A stretch of 64,000 nt of DNA, from positions 4,648,001 to 4,712,000 of the forward strand of contig OU612072.1 in the NCBI GenBank assembly GCA_914767715.1. The letters are read 5' to 3'. Below are positions 1 to 14,804 of the stretch, piece after piece (the first letter of the stretch is position 1; each line of letters starts with the position of its first letter). The stretch comes from Membranipora membranacea. Taxonomy: Eukaryota > Bryozoa > Gymnolaemata > Cheilostomatida > Membraniporidae. The notes below the pieces were generated by a model, which was given only the letters and a program-made list of their open reading frames with translations, made no database searches and was not told the origin of the DNA. A program made the position numbers and the translations under genes.

Positions 1-149
1 GATACTGAATGTGGCTATTACAAGTAAGCCCGCTATGCACCTTGGTCTAACCTATGGAGATGATGATATTTTATTCTCCCTCTGAGCACGCCAAGGCGTT
101 TAAGTAGACAACACACCAAAAAAAATTAAACATGTCGACTATAAAATAT

Positions 150-440
150 TAAAATGCTCTCAGCGCTTATACCTGATGAGATTGCTGAAACGAATGGGCA
201 TGAATAGCAATGGCCGGAAAACTTTCTATGTGCCAATATATGGTCTGTTATCACCTACGCCTGCCCTGCATGGTACAAGCTATTATCAGGCACTGACAAA
301 AATATAAGATTAGGGAGGATCCAGCGCTCTGCTACCCAGATTGTGCTGCCATTAGCTGGTAACTGACAACAGAGGCTTGAGGATCTAGCACTATCAACAA
401 TAAACAATAAGGACTCAGAATTGGTGATAAGGCACTATAT
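150..440 (+). repeat. LINE ORF2 C-terminal fragment (family L-a)
   Basis: Read on the plus strand, this stretch gives the C-terminal tail of a LINE reverse transcriptase. It has a YACPAW motif, followed by a charged stretch and RIQRSATQIVLP, the region after the RT palm in CR1/L2-like elements. The frame is broken by a stop at about residue 30 and it does not reach a normal ORF end. The same motif recurs at 36.34 kb, and the same LINE 3' end recurs at 10.74 and 14.57 kb. It is a dead 5'-truncated copy. The clade is not certain. Confidence 0.65.
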
Positions 441-1197
441 CTTTTGGTTATACGCTCACCAATATTGCTAATGATAGTATTTTATGAGATTTGTCAAGCC
501 CATCTTATACTTAGTGTCCCATTAATATTAATATAATGCCAATATCTTGATTACTCAGTGAGATAAAAAACATTCCATTGCTCAACATTGAATTATCAAG
601 TGAGGAGTCATTTCACAACAATTCAGCTCATTCACTCTGATTGGCTGACTCTGACAAATAAACCTGGCATTTTGTTTAACCTATTAATAACACTGGGTAT
701 AAAACACGCATCCCATTACTAATCTATTGAAACTCAATGTAAACACAGGGGGTTCCTTTCATAGCAGGATAGTCATTTAAACTCACGCTGCAAGAAGTTT
801 AGTGTGAGAGGAACAAAAGTATTAGCTAGTAAAAGTTGGCTGTGGCTGCAGTAAGATACGGTGTATTTTTGTGATGACATTCTGCACACCTATTTACAAC
901 ATGAATATCTACTCCGGGCAATATTGAGAGAAAAATAATAATATTTGGCACTGCGGGGAAACTGAGAAACGCAGGCTAGAAGACGCTTTATTGAGGTGAG
1001 TGCATCCATAAAAAATAATCGATGTCATGAAGAACACACAAAGAAAGTAAATATTCATTTCACAAGTTGACACATTTTAAAACAGTAAAACAAGAATCAA
1101 AATTTTAGAAAAAGCTCCAGAGCTTTCACCTCTGATTTTAGTTCCTGCATTCGCAGGCTTTCCTCTGTTGAGTTTGTCGCTTGGCTAATGTCATGCT
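441..1197. other. No gene seen
   Basis: AT-rich sequence with stops in all frames. I see no recognisable motif, tandem repeat or long inverted repeat. Confidence 0.5.
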
Positions 1198-4100
1198 TCA
1201 TGGTGTTGCTTTTTCCTCAACAGAGATAGCCTGCAGCGCCCTCCGCTTTGCCTCTTTTAATGCTGGTGCTTCTTTTGTCCTTTGATTTTGATAGGCTGAT
1301 TTGAGAGGCCTGGAGGTTGGAGAAAGTTTCAACTGCTTCCTCGATTGAAGAAACCGGTGAGCCTTCTCTTTGCCAACATACTTCCTCAGGATGAGCTCTA
1401 AAATTGGAGAATGAGACATCTAAACCAAAAGTAATTATCATTAGACAATCCATTTCTCCCACTGCATGCGAGTATCACACTTTCGATCAATATTCTTTAG
1501 CTTTAAAGTTCGTTTGCTGATATGAATTGTTTACTGGGAGGATGAGGAAGATAATGCTTGGCTTTTATATCCGCGTAGGATATTTATCAAAATTTGATTT
1601 GCCCTTCCTTCTTGCGATGGTTTCTCTCTAGAAGTCTTCTTTTTATGCACAGCTGCTGGGGTACTGGCACAAGCTGGGGTACTAAGCACATTCATCTGAT
1701 TTTCAGTCCCGATAGCTTCTGACATGTTAGACATTGGTGTCCGAAACCCTGCCATACCTGAAGACTTTGAGCAAGCTGTAATTATATGTAGTAATGAGAA
1801 AGGGTGAAGCCAATATGTGTGTCATGGCTTACAAGTTAACCATTTGCATAACATGTGATTTCAAACCAATTAATCCAGATCTCTGTAAAAATTACACTTT
1901 TTTAATATATAATATGTTAGGTGTAATTAGGCTGATATCTTTCTTTTGCATCTCTGGATTACCTTTGTTCGCTGCTGTGTCTAACTCGGAATTTGAGGTG
2001 CTAGGCGGATCATTTTTATTTGCAGGGTCGGGGCACCTGCTCGTGTCTGGCATGACAGTTTCACTAGGTTTAAATGTAGCTTCAGTCTGATCTAAAAGGT
2101 CTGGTTGCGGTATGGCCTTGCTTCGTGTTTTAGGTGTAGCTATCACCAATGAAGATGTGTCTGAAATTGGAATGAAAAGTAATAGCTGTCCGAATATGAC
2201 ATATGGGTTTAATTATATGCTGTTAGTTTCTTCATTGCTAGTGGTTGTCACTTGCATATTGAAACAGCTGAAGGTTAGCGCTGCATGATTTCAATAACAA
2301 GCTGATGCAAAAGTTTTAGCTGGTTATTTACTTAGCATATTTGCTTAGGCAAAGGTCAACACATCCCTTCATAATGACAATAGCAGTATTGAGATTAGTA
2401 TGTGGTTTATTGTTAGAATGAATCACATTATGTATGAGCTGGCTTGTGCGTTGAAGGCAAAATTCCAAGTATCAGCATATTGAGGTCAACAATCATGTGG
2501 TCTTATAACCTCAGATCAGCTCATAGAATTTGTTTGATGTGATCGTAGAGGGAAAACTGTTTACTAGCATTTGTAAAATTCGTAAGATGTAGCACTTGTA
2601 TTTTAAGTATTATCTTGTATGTACACTCACTGCCTGGCATTTAATTAGACTGGGTTCACCCTCATTGTCATATTCATCATTCATTACCTTGTTATAATCC
2701 AGTTTGAAGACAAATGTCGAGTTATGCATAGCCAGAATAGTTAGAGTATTCCTTGACATCTCAGTTGAGGATGCCAGCTGTTGAATGTGACTGAGATTAA
2801 CAAGGAGGCTTTGTAATGTCCTCACATCGATTGTGTCCAAAGCTGGATGATTTAGCCGCAGCTTGTCAATAAACGAGCGCAGTCTCGAAAGGGACAGTCT
2901 GGCATTGCTCCCGGATATTTCATGCTTGTTATCTAGATAAAAAGGTTAACATACATAGAGGTTTACAACCCCAGTATATGATGTGTTGCAATAACCAGCA
3001 CTATTTTGTTAATCCAGTCAGATAACGCTTTTGATAACTCTGACTAGATTTTGAGTTTTTTTTTATAATTAAATTGAACTTACTGCGAATTTTTTGCAGT
3101 GCCTATTCAAGCATTGTCCTGAGAGCTGGTGGAACCACAAACATCATCTCTATGACAATGTTAACTAAAATATATCCCCAAAAAAAATCTATGAACAATG
3201 GTTTTAATTGCAACATAATATAAATGGCCTAATATTTCAAATTTTCTATAATGTTCTACCAACCTATCATTGATTTTAGGTCGTGAAGAATCTCCAGCTG
3301 CGCTACCATGTAATCTCCCACATGAACTTCTTCCTCCAAACAGAGAAGGGCTAGCGGTCGCTTGACTCCGGCTAGCTCCTTACTGAGCTGAGCCTGCAGA
3401 CTAGACTTATCCAGGCCTTCTGTCTCTACATCACGATCATCAAGCTCTGTGCGTAGAGCATGAACCTATAGGTAAGATGTTGGTACATCAGTTATATTAC
3501 TGAAAAATCAAGCCAATTAACAAACCCTCCATTATTTTCTTAGATTAAAAAAAAAGATGATCTAACTTAAAATGATGTTAAGAGTGACCAGCCTCCCTCA
3601 CTGAAGTAGAGCTCGTGGCTGTCTTTGAGTTAAAATTAAATAGTTTCAAAGCAAGGGTTCACTGGTACTCTAATCTTGCCTTGTTTTGTGTGCAAGTAAT
3701 CTTGCGACCTATAGAGTTAATACATTATATGAGATAATCTCCAAAGAAGAAAAAATCACTCACATTGAGATTATCATAGGCTGATATCTGTCCAACCGGC
3801 CTCTTATTCAATCGACTTGTTTCCTGGATTACCTCCATTCTAGCACACAAAGATAGATACTTAGGCTTTGTTAGATTCTGGTAGGTCAGGACAAGACGGA
3901 TGTCAATGCCGCAGTGGCAGGGAAGGTGGCCATTCACCTGATTGCCTGACTCAAATGCCCTTGCTGGAGAATCACCTTGAGAACATGAATTACGATAGAA
4001 TCAGTAGCCTATCTTCATTTTCTTTCACTTTAGGATGTTTGCAACGATGATATTATGGAAAGCTAAAGCTAGCATTCGATGATGACTTGTTACACAATTA

Positions 4101-6443
4101 TTATTAGACCCTACTATCCTCTACGGCTTCAATTTCTTCTCGAGAACAAGGTATGAGTTCAATTGCATGTAACTGAAATGTACCTATGCCAACTCTCATT
4201 TTTGAGTGGTGGACGATCCCTGAATGGGACACTGATGGCAGCAGAGATTTTAGATCTTCAATTCGGTAGGGTGTATAGAGCATCTGATCCTTTGTTGAGC
4301 TGTTTGATCTAGCAAAAATATAAATCTCTGGTCTTTCTATCAGGCTGATTATAGAATCAAGAGACCTAAAACATGACCAGTCCGTTTAGTATGATGTTTG
4401 AAAGGTGTCGATCAATGATCATGCAATGCACAGTACATGTTCAAATATTGTGTTACTCTTGCTTTGATCTGCAAACCAATCCGAAAACCACAACTGCTTT
4501 ATAGCGTTATAATGCAATATGTACTATGATGATATATCCTTACTCTGTGGTACGAAGTTCTAAGTAAGCTTGTCTGCAGAACAGGCTACTAGACTGAGCC
4601 TCTGTAGTGTGAAACCAGACATTTCTATCACACTATACACCAAATAATAATTGACTGTGATCTCCAAAACTCCCCTGAAAGTTTTCGGTAACTTGTAGCC
4701 GTTGGGCTACACAGCCACTGATAGTCATCTAGTTTTAAATCTTTGACAAAAAGTCTTCATAGAGGTACAATATGCTTACTCTGCGATGTTATCATGAATG
4801 AATAGCCTCTGCAAGACACTTACTTTTTTCCACCTTCTTTATATTCCGCAGGTGTGAGGTATACTAGAGGATCATAGATAGGTGAGAGAAGAACAAGGAA
4901 ATGACTATGTGAGCCGACTGTAGAATGATCATGCCAGACAACAAACATACGGGAGGAAATCATTTCATGCAGCTCTTCTATACTCCGTGCATTACAATGA
5001 ATACCTTTAGAAATAATAACACCAAGGTTAAGACAATAAGCAAGTGATCAAGTTTCACTGTGATCACCAGTCATTTTGATTACCAGACAAATGGTAAATA
5101 CTTACAGCATCTACATCTTATCAGATTATGCAGAAAATTTATTTTGATACAAGACATGCTTTGCTGATATTTTCATTACCTCTGATGGTGACTTGTGTGT
5201 AAATTTATGTAGCTGGTAAAAATACAGTTAAATGTTTATTGACTGATCTAACCTACCCTTTACACGTAACTGTTTTATAACTTCATCTACGTCATCAGCT
5301 GCGTTCAAATGATTGCGGTGCAGCCCTAGGCTTAGATGCTAGTGAAGAAGCTTATCAAGAATTATCTGCATACTGTATGCTCGACCTTCAGTTGTGATAC
5401 TGTGTTTTTCTAGCTCTCCTCCTTCTCCTATCTTCACACACTCAACAGTGATCGGGACAATGGGGACGCCGATATCAAGCTCCCCTCGTGAAATCTTGTC
5501 CGTTGTCTCTTGTTTCAGCTGGTCTCTGGTAGGATAAAGTACTGTTAATGGAAACTTGGCCCCATCCAAGTCGAGCATCCTTTTCCCACGCCTTTGCCTT
5601 CTGTTCTCCTTGTCCGGTTGCTCAAATATCCCCTCATCAATGGCAAATTGTTTGAGTATCTGATTGCCATTTGACGCTATTTTTCTATTTCTCCAGAATA
5701 CAGGGAAATTCCCAGCTAACTCAGAGAAGTTTGGTCTGCCATTAGCTTCTATTATTGCCTCTATGTGTTCTTTTGTTATTCCCTATCAAACACATAGTTT
5801 TCTGATTTTAGCTCATAGATTGGCCTAGTGTTTTCACACTTTACAAGTGCAACTTCTCTCCTAAGATTTTGCATTGTTCTCATGGAAACATTACATGCCA
5901 TGGCAGTGGTATGTGCGCTTTCAACTGCGATTTGACCGACCACAGCTAAAGCTCCCCTAAATATCTCCTCTCTCTCTCTGTGTTTTCTATTTGTGGAGCT
6001 AGGGCTGGTCAAACTGGAACTTGGCTGCCAAATGCAATAGCATTTCTTCTTAACTTTCCATAGACATATTTATGAGTCTCAGTCATACATTCCGAGCAGT
6101 TTTTGTATTGATGTTTGTGTTTCTCATCATTAGAAAGCCGATCCCATGCAAGTAAGTCAAAATGATTGAGAAATCCGTCTCTATCTCTATTGGTGTAGGA
6201 CAACCTATAAAAAATTAAGTTTGCTTACAGTGTTGATTTTGAGCTGCCCATCTAATCTAGTGAAAGGTTTTTGGTGTTGCAGTATTGATTTTTTGGTATC
6301 ATTAATCTGAACAAGTTGAATTAACATAGATGGCAGCTAAAACGATGTGCTCACCTGTTATGAAGATATCCACGGTTGTCTTTTTTGCTTCAAGTGTAGA
6401 TACTCTCAGTAAAATCTTTCAGCATATCTGGAAATGCCCGCAT
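1198..6443 (-). pseudogene. Decayed multi-exon gene, unrecognised family
   Basis: At least nine exon-like open segments follow one another on the minus strand with good splice borders. The first has an ATG at 6443 and a donor at about 6357. Others lie near 6203-5776, 5765-5257, 5005-4830, 4375-4190, 3970-3765, 3475-3255, 2940-2630, 2159-1967 and 1753-1531. A possible last exon is 1415-1198, though its phase does not fit cleanly. Readable motifs include a KHKHQYKNCSEC segment, a WHDHSTV segment, a CHCGID segment and a Ser/Pro-rich tail ending in basic residues. It is disabled by a TGA in the first exon (after SIYT) and a frameshift near 6010. No catalytic motif is recognised. The architecture resembles uncharacterised repetitive proteins I have seen in transposon-rich invertebrate genomes, so an element-borne origin is likely but not shown. 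Confidence 0.55.
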
Positions 6444-7689
6444 TGTCGCCACTTAATCAATGTATTCTGAGGAATTGTGATACGAAACGGTCTGCCCAAA
6501 TCCACACAGGGGGTCGGATGGCGCCCATTATGTTTCAGTTTGTAAAATCCAATTATTCAGTGAAAATTACAGAACAGTATTTTCTCAGGCTTTTACAATT
6601 TTACTAGCTACAGTCTCTGTTCATTTTGGAGGGAAATCAGCTCAGTTTTCCCACTCTTTTTCTGCTAATTTTATTAGTGCTTATGCCGCTCTCTCAGCCT
6701 ATCAAACACCAAAGTTTTGGCTTTTAATACAGATAATTTGTGACAACAAATTTTTGTTTGTAAATGCGGTTAAATTAATTATTTGATAGATTATGAGCCG
6801 GCGAGAAGAGCAGAACAACACATCTGCAACAATTTGTTTTCGTTAGATGCTTCAGCGGCAGTTTATTAGTTATTTTTGGCAGCAAGGTGCTATTAAACTT
6901 CCTTTCATAGATTGGCTCATTTTATGTGTGTGGTTAGTTATACCAGTTATGTGGATGGGTGCGATCATTTCTAAATCACATAGGCAGGGGCGGAGGAGAG
7001 AACCAAGCCCCCTGATTGTATGCCTTACATGTACAGCACAATTATAGCTGGTGATTACTGATCATAAAGTACAGCACTGAAATATCAATACAATAATGTT
7101 TTTGGCAACATAAAAAAGTTATTTATAAATACATACTCAGAGTTATTTTATAGTAGGGGCACAGGTTGATAATCCAACCCTTTAGATAATAAGGTTCAGC
7201 CAAATAAAAACAGCGGAGCGTCGATGACTGATTTTTAATCATGTTTTATTTGTTTCCTCAGTTCGATACTAACTTATTTCTTAACCGCTAATAACTGGGA
7301 TTCATTTAAGCACTAGCTATAACCAGAAAAAAGAATGGTGCTTGTACCTCACATAGAACTTTTTAAATTTATAATAATTATAGAATTACCCATCTTTATA
7401 CTCCTGGATTTTTTCAGTATCGACACGGATCCTATTTTTCTAAAATCCCACAAAATAATAAGTCCCCTATCATTATTTTGACTCCAGGGTCCACAGTTTT
7501 ATTAGACATCCTGATTTTAGTTGCAAGCAATTTAAGAAATCAAAAAGCTTTCGGGATTTTCCCTTCTCTTTTTAACTAAGTATCTGATATCAGCCAGGTG
7601 AGATAACCAGTTTATGTTTTGTTGGCCTCCACACAACTCGTGAAGATTGTAAGCAACAATTTTATGTTACAGTTATGTTATGTTAAATA
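6444..7689. other. No gene seen
   Basis: A 66-codon open stretch at 6847 has one hydrophobic segment but no splice context or paralogue. I treat it as chance. Otherwise this is AT-rich sequence without structure I can name. Confidence 0.45.
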
Positions 7690-9030
7690 ATAGGGGTGAG
7701 GCTCACGAGTACGTCTTGTCTAATGATGGATGAATGGAAGATCTTGTACCGGATTCCAACTGTAGATAACTGGTTCTTTGAATTTAGTGCATCCAGTAAA
7801 ACCTTTATCCTTGGGTACCCTTCCCCACGGCGCTTGTGTTTCGGCATAGACCTTTGGATATTTTATTGAAATTTTCTCTGATAGGTCTGATATTCAGCGA
7901 ATGTATAATTATTGAGTGCCATCCACTGAAATGATTTTTACTGATTAACACTATATTTCGGATCTTGTCATTCAGAAGTCTGATATAAGGACTAAAGCTG
8001 AGGCAGTGTCACGACACTAAGATTTGAGACTCAGTGATATTTTATAAGCTTTTCCTGGGGTACTTTTTTGGGTAATATTGAATGCTAATTTGTCTCATTC
8101 GATGTAAAGTTGCTGCGTTGACAGATCTTTTGTATAATTGATGTTCTAAATCAGTGGTTCTTAGGCTGAGCCTAATTATAAAAGAAACGTAATGACATTT
8201 CCAACTAAATCTCAATTGCGTAGGTTCACTTCAAAGCTTATTTTAGCTAGAAAGAAGCCATCTCCAACACCTTATTTTTGCTTGGGAAAAGCTCATTAAT
8301 TGAAATCTATACTACTTCCACATGACAATCTAGGTTGCCAGCATCAGGAACATTGAACCATTCTCAACAGAGTTATATCCGGGAATGGTCCCTATCAACT
8401 GCGCTGAATGTGCTGATTGGTGAAATATTATTGGTTAAGGTTTATCATTTACCAAGAGAAAAAAAAACAAAAACAAAACAAATAAAACAATCATGAGATC
8501 AGAATATTATAACGTGAACTGTTTAAATATTAAAAAGTTCCTGATTAACTAGTTGGAATGCAGCATTCTTTTGCAAGATTGACTAAATATGAATGATCTG
8601 CAAACAATAATCTCACCTGTTTGCTTGCATCTAGGACTTTTAACCATTCAATTGTTTATGATGTTTCATCATAAACGCAGTCCTTTGCAGGGCAGCGATA
8701 TGCCCTTTAATTTCCCATAGGACTAACCGCTATCTGTATCCTGGCTGGCTAAGAAAATAGGCAACCTTTTGAACGAGTTCAGTATTTTCGACCAAAATTG
8801 AAATGAAATTTTGTTTTGTAATCAATAAAAACAGATTTATATGTCACAATCTTTATTCTGCTGGAACAACCTTTCTGCAAGAGAAAACCCTTTGCAAATT
8901 ACTGTCACAAGCGAGGTAATTATGATCATGTCAGCCGGCATACTGAAGAAGAGGTCACAACCGTTAACCGTAGAAAGGTCTTTGTAAACAAGTATCTGTT
9001 CCCTTACATGATTATTCACCTTATTTCACC
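7690..9030 (+). repeat. Oldest decayed copy of the 1.35 kb foldback repeat
   Basis: Short blocks line up in order with the clean units at 11014-13713. The GGGGTGAGGCT block at 7692 and the ATTCCAACT block at 7755 match the middle of a unit. The segment with TATGCCC, TCTGTATCCTGGCTGGCT, TTGCAAATTACTGTCACAAGCG and the closing ACC run at 8690-8950 matches the unit tail. Divergence and indels are high, so this copy predates the others. Confidence 0.5.
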
Positions 9031-9740
9031 TTACATTTACCACAAAACAGCGAAACAGCCTTATTTTAGTGTTCTGAGTCCCAATTGCAAAACATGTTGA
9101 TTCATTACTGTCCTCACATCTCTGGGTGATTTGCAATCCTTTGTGTGACCACAGCTGTTGCAGTGTGGTGGCTGCCTCCGTGTGTCCGGTTGTGTTATCC
9201 TTGTTTTTGGGTCTCGTTGTCCAGCGTGAATCATTTTCCAAACATTGTGACACTATCAAGCCCTATTTTTACCTTTTCTATTATTTTTGATGATTCAATA
9301 ATCCTGGTACAGTAACAACAACCACCATATAAAAAGCACTGACTTACTCATCTAGAATTCAGTTTACTAAACAGTGCTCACTTGACGCAGATCGCTGTCA
9401 TTTTATCTATCCGTTTGTCATATCAAACAAGCTAGCAAAGAATACTACTGACAACGTATACAAGAGACTACAGAGGTTTGTCTTCATCTCCGCCGACAGA
9501 TATTAATCCTTTATCATATTTGATGTTCAGACCTTTATACTTATTATACTCAGCATTTGATGTACCTCACAATTAATTGCATAACACATATTATCCATTA
9601 TTATCAACTATTGTCATTATTTACAGTTTTTACACGCAGCATCATAGTTTACTCAAATCCGACGATTAATAAAGGAACAGTTAGATTCCAGCAAGTGTTA
9701 ATTGTCAATCTGATCTGCTGTGTTGAAAGCCACTTCTCCT
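9031..9740. other. No gene seen
   Basis: No coding or repeat structure recognised between two diverged repeat copies. Confidence 0.4.
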
Positions 9741-10741
<1,001 letters not shown>

Positions 10742-11013
10742 TTTAAAATTTCAACCAAGAATACCCATCCGCTGAACAATAGAATCAGACCTAACACTCA
10801 AAGAAAATCCGCCCGTAAAGCAGTAATCGACAAATACCGACCCAGCAAATGCCGCACTGTAAAACGGCAGAACAGCTTTTTTGAATTTTATATGAGATTT
10901 TTCAACTAGTGCAATATTTTTCCATCAATTTTTATGTAAACATTTCAATTTTGTCAACCTTTTTAGGAGTGATACCGGAAATGTCTAAATAAACAAACAT
11001 CAAACATACATGT
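10742..11013 (+). repeat. 5'-truncated LINE 3' end (family L-a)
   Basis: Translated on the plus strand, the segment ends with a basic stretch containing KYRPSKCRTVKRQN and FFEFYMRF before a stop, then a short 3' UTR with AATAAACAAACATC. The same ending is seen at 14.6 kb and 36.6 kb. It interrupts the junction between two foldback repeat units (GGGTTAC before it, GTTACCC after it), which is continuous at 12353-12370. The insertion is therefore later than the array. Confidence 0.7.
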
Positions 11014-12361
11014 TACCCATTTGACATTAAAGTCCCTACTTGTTGGCACTATGGTGGTGAACATGATTATTTATCGCATTCTATGTCAGCGATGTGATGG
11101 AAATTACTGGTAAACCTGTGTTGAGTATTTTAAAGAGGAAATTTCGATTAATATCAGACCCTAACTTGATGATATTAAATCATAATGCCATGATTAGGTC
11201 TCAACACATTGGCCAACAATGAAGTCAACAAAAACAAGCCATCTTGGTAATCACATCATCATATGTAAATGACGTGGGATCCTCATGTGGTGGCTCACAA
11301 ACTTATATTAATATCTATTGTATTAATATTGATGGCAAATTATGGATAAAATGAGCTTGACATATCTCATTAAATACTATTATAAATAATATAGCCACAT
11401 TCAGTATCACAGTTTTGCTAGAATTCAAAATCGCATTGTTTTGCTCAGACCAGATGTTAGTGGTATAAAATCATTAAACCAAGGTATCAATTTCGACACA
11501 AATTTCCTAGTGTTGTCCGCCAATTTAACAAAATATCTGCAACAAAACAAGCTACTTTAATTTTATTACTCGTAAATCATGATCATATTGTGATATTTAA
11601 ACAGGAATTTTTGATTTCTGAAACTTGCAAGTCACATCAAGGTCACAGATGATTTGTAATTTGGAAGATTCACAGCCAATTCAAGGATATTGGTATCAGA
11701 TTTCATCAATTGGTTTAATGACGTGATACCAATAAAAATTATGATCAATGAAAAGATATGATAATAATAATGGAGTTTCAGCCTGAGAATATTCATGGTA
11801 TATATTAAAATTATAGGGGTGAGACTAACAATCGCCTTTTGTGTGATTATGGATTGATTGAAGGTCTTAGACGTATTCCAACTTTAGCCTCTCGTATAAC
11901 ATTTCGACATAATAGGGTGTCAAATTAAGTATCTATAATTGGTATCTTATGTTGTCATCAATAATAATTCTTAATGGTATGACACCATTGGACGAAATGA
12001 TATTCAAATATCCTCATCATATATTATATTTTCATTGATCATAACTTTTATTGGTATCACCTCATTGAATCATGTGATTAAGTCTGACACCAATATCCTT
12101 GAATTGGCTGTGAATCTTCCAAATTACAAAACATCTGTGACCTTGACCTGAAATCTGGAGAGTACCACCTAAATTCGTAGATATGACACTGTCCTTGACA
12201 AGGCAGAAGTATGCTCTTCAACTTCCTGTAACCAGCTAGGGCCAACCTTCATCTGTATCTTGGCTGGCAACAGTGCAAAAGGAATCTATTTGCAAATGAT
12301 TGTCACAAGCGGGTCAATCTTGAAAACGATGGCCTGCACCTACTAGTAGGAGAACGGGTTA
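11014..12361 (+). repeat. 1.35 kb foldback repeat, clean copy 1
   Basis: This copy is nearly identical to the next unit, head to tail, with only scattered substitutions seen by eye. Inside it is a long imperfect palindrome. The left arm, about 11636-11790, contains GGTCACAGATGATTTGTAA and GAAGATTCACAGCCAATTC. The right arm is its reverse complement at about 12010-12150. The spacer is ~220 bp. No long ORF. This is probably a non-autonomous element or satellite monomer. Confidence 0.85.
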
Positions 12362-13713
12362 CATATTACCCATTTGACATTAAAGTCCCTACTTGTTGGC
12401 GCTATGGTGGTGAACATGATTATTTATCGCATTCTATGTCAGCGATGTGATGGAAATTACTGGTAAGCCTGTGTTGAGTATTTTAAAGAGGAAATTTCTA
12501 TTAATATCAGACCCTAACTTGATGATATTAAATCATAATGCCATGATTAGGTCTCAACACATTGGCCAACAATGAAGTCAACAAAAACAAGCCATCTTGG
12601 TAATCACATCATCATATGTAAATGACGTGGGATCCTCATGTGGTGGCTCACAAACTTATATTAATATCTCTTGTATTAATTTTGATGGCAAATTATGGAT
12701 AAAATGAGCTTGACATATCTCATTAAATACTATTATAAATAATATAGCCACATTCAGTATCACAGTTTTGCTAGAATTCAAAATCGCATTGTTTTGCTCA
12801 GACCAGATGTTAGTGGTATAAAATCATTGAACCAAGGTATCAATTTCGACACAAATTTCCTAGTGTTGTCTGCCTATTTAACAAAATATCTGCAACAAGG
12901 CAAGCTAGTTTAATTTTATTACTCGTAAATCATGATCATATTGTGATATTTAAACAGGAATTTTTGATTTCTGAAACTTGCAAGTCACATCAAGGTCACA
13001 GATGATTTGTAATTTGGAAGATTCACAGCCAATTCAAGGACATTGGTGTCAGATTTCATCACTTGGTTTAATGACGTGATACCAATAAAGATTATGATCA
13101 ATGAAAAGATATGATAATAATAATGGAGTTTCAGCCTGAGAATATTCATGGTTTATATTAAAATTATAGGGGTGAGGCTAACAATCGCCTTTTGTGTGAT
13201 TATGGATTGATTGAAGGTCTTAGACGTATTCCAACTTTAGCCTCTCGTATAACATTTCGACATAATAGGGTGTCAAATTAAGTATCTATAATTGGTATCT
13301 TATGTTGTCATCAATAATAATTCTTAATGGTATGACACCATTGGACGAAATGATATTCAAATATCCTCATCATATATTATATTTTCATTGATCATAACTT
13401 TTATTGGTATCACGTCATTGAATCAAGTGATTAAGTCTGACACCAATATCCTTGAATTGGCTGTGAATCTTCCAAATTACAGAACATCTGTGACCTTGAC
13501 CTGAAATCTGGAGAGTACCACCTAAATTCGTAGATATGACACTGTCCTTGACAAGGCAGAAGTATGCCCCTCAACTTCCTGTAACCAGCTAGGGCCAACC
13601 TTCATCTGTATCTTGGCTGGCAACAGTGCAAAAGGAATCTATTTGCAAATGATTGTCACAAGCGGATCAATCTTGAAAACAATGGCCTGCACCTACTAGT
13701 AGGAGAACGGGTT
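12362..13713 (+). repeat. 1.35 kb foldback repeat, clean copy 2
   Basis: Second unit of the array, closing with the GAGAACGGGTTA block at about 13700. It has the same internal palindrome (arms about 12985-13140 and 13370-13505). It differs from copy 1 at few positions, which points to recent duplication of a unit rather than independent insertions. Confidence 0.85.
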
Positions 13714-14570
13714 AATCAAAAGTAGTGATCACAATCATACCAGTTTTGCCTCGTCATTATGAAATCTCAAGAACATGATACATGGTTTTAGATAGAGTTT
13801 AGTATCAGTAATATACGTATTACCCGTTGCCAATGGCATTATATGGATGGTCTCCTTCCTCGGTGTAGCTTAACTTTTTTTTACTGAACAGCATTTTGAT
13901 CCTTAGGCCTACACAGATTCTGCTCACTGGTAGTGTGGTATAAGGTCATAAATTAGGGTAAGAAAACTGCAATGGGGTGTATGTCCTTGGTTTGACAGTT
14001 ATAAATACAGAAGCAAAAGACAGGTCAGTAGCAAAATTGCACCCAAGAAGAATTCTGGTGGCAATCTGGTGTTTTGCGATGGGAGGGGCAATGCAAAATC
14101 ACCATAACAAAATCAGTTCTCTAAGAACATCCGAAGCCTGTTTTCGAGGCGGCAGCAAAATTGAAAAGGGGATTTTGCTTTAATGATCGTTAAAAACAAC
14201 TGACATGAGGGCATCTCGGCTATTTATGATAGCAGACCATTTATCTTCTAGATCTCCTAATTAAGACATGCTCTTTCAGATTTTGAATACTTTAAAAGCC
14301 ATTTCATCATTTTTCGGTCACATCACAATTTGCTTGCCATATTTTTGGCAATAAGTCATCTATGGTTCAATTTAGTTTCAGGGTAGAAGGGGCGTGGCCT
14401 GATACTCTTGTTTCATTGGTTTACTTATTTGTATACAGACATTGTGAAAGCACATGGTTATATTGGATGTATTTTATAGATGTAGTGCCTTACTAATACT
14501 ACGCATACTCTCTATATGCTTAGCTTATCTGATGTATGCCTCTGAAGCTTCACTAAAATAGCCAGCTAAG
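13714..14570. other. No gene seen
   Basis: A 68-codon open stretch at 13977 lacks splice context and known motifs. Nothing else is recognised. Confidence 0.4.
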
Positions 14571-14804
14571 ATCACCACACCCCCTGAACTCCCGCATTAA
14601 AATAAAATACAAACAGAAAATATGCTTGAAGAGCAAAGATAGATAAATACCAGCCATCCAATGTAGAACCACCAAGAGAGAAAACACCTTTTTTGAATGC
14701 TATTACGATTTTTCAACTAATGCAGCTCAGACTTCTTTTATTTTGTGTTACTTATGTGCCGTACTTTCGATGCTATCAACCAATTACAAACAGCAATTAC
14801 AGTT
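14571..14804 (+). repeat. LINE 3' end (family L-a)
   Basis: This is the same ORF2 terminus and 3' UTR as at 10.74 and 36.34 kb. It opens with PLNSRIK, has an arginine/lysine-rich stretch, a degenerate FFE motif, then TTCAACTAATGCAGCTC and GATGCTATCAACC. It is degenerate and 5'-truncated. Confidence 0.6.

Noticed and set aside
6847-7047. 66-codon ORF with a membrane-like segment
   Set aside because: Isolated, no paralogue, no splice sites, AT-rich background.
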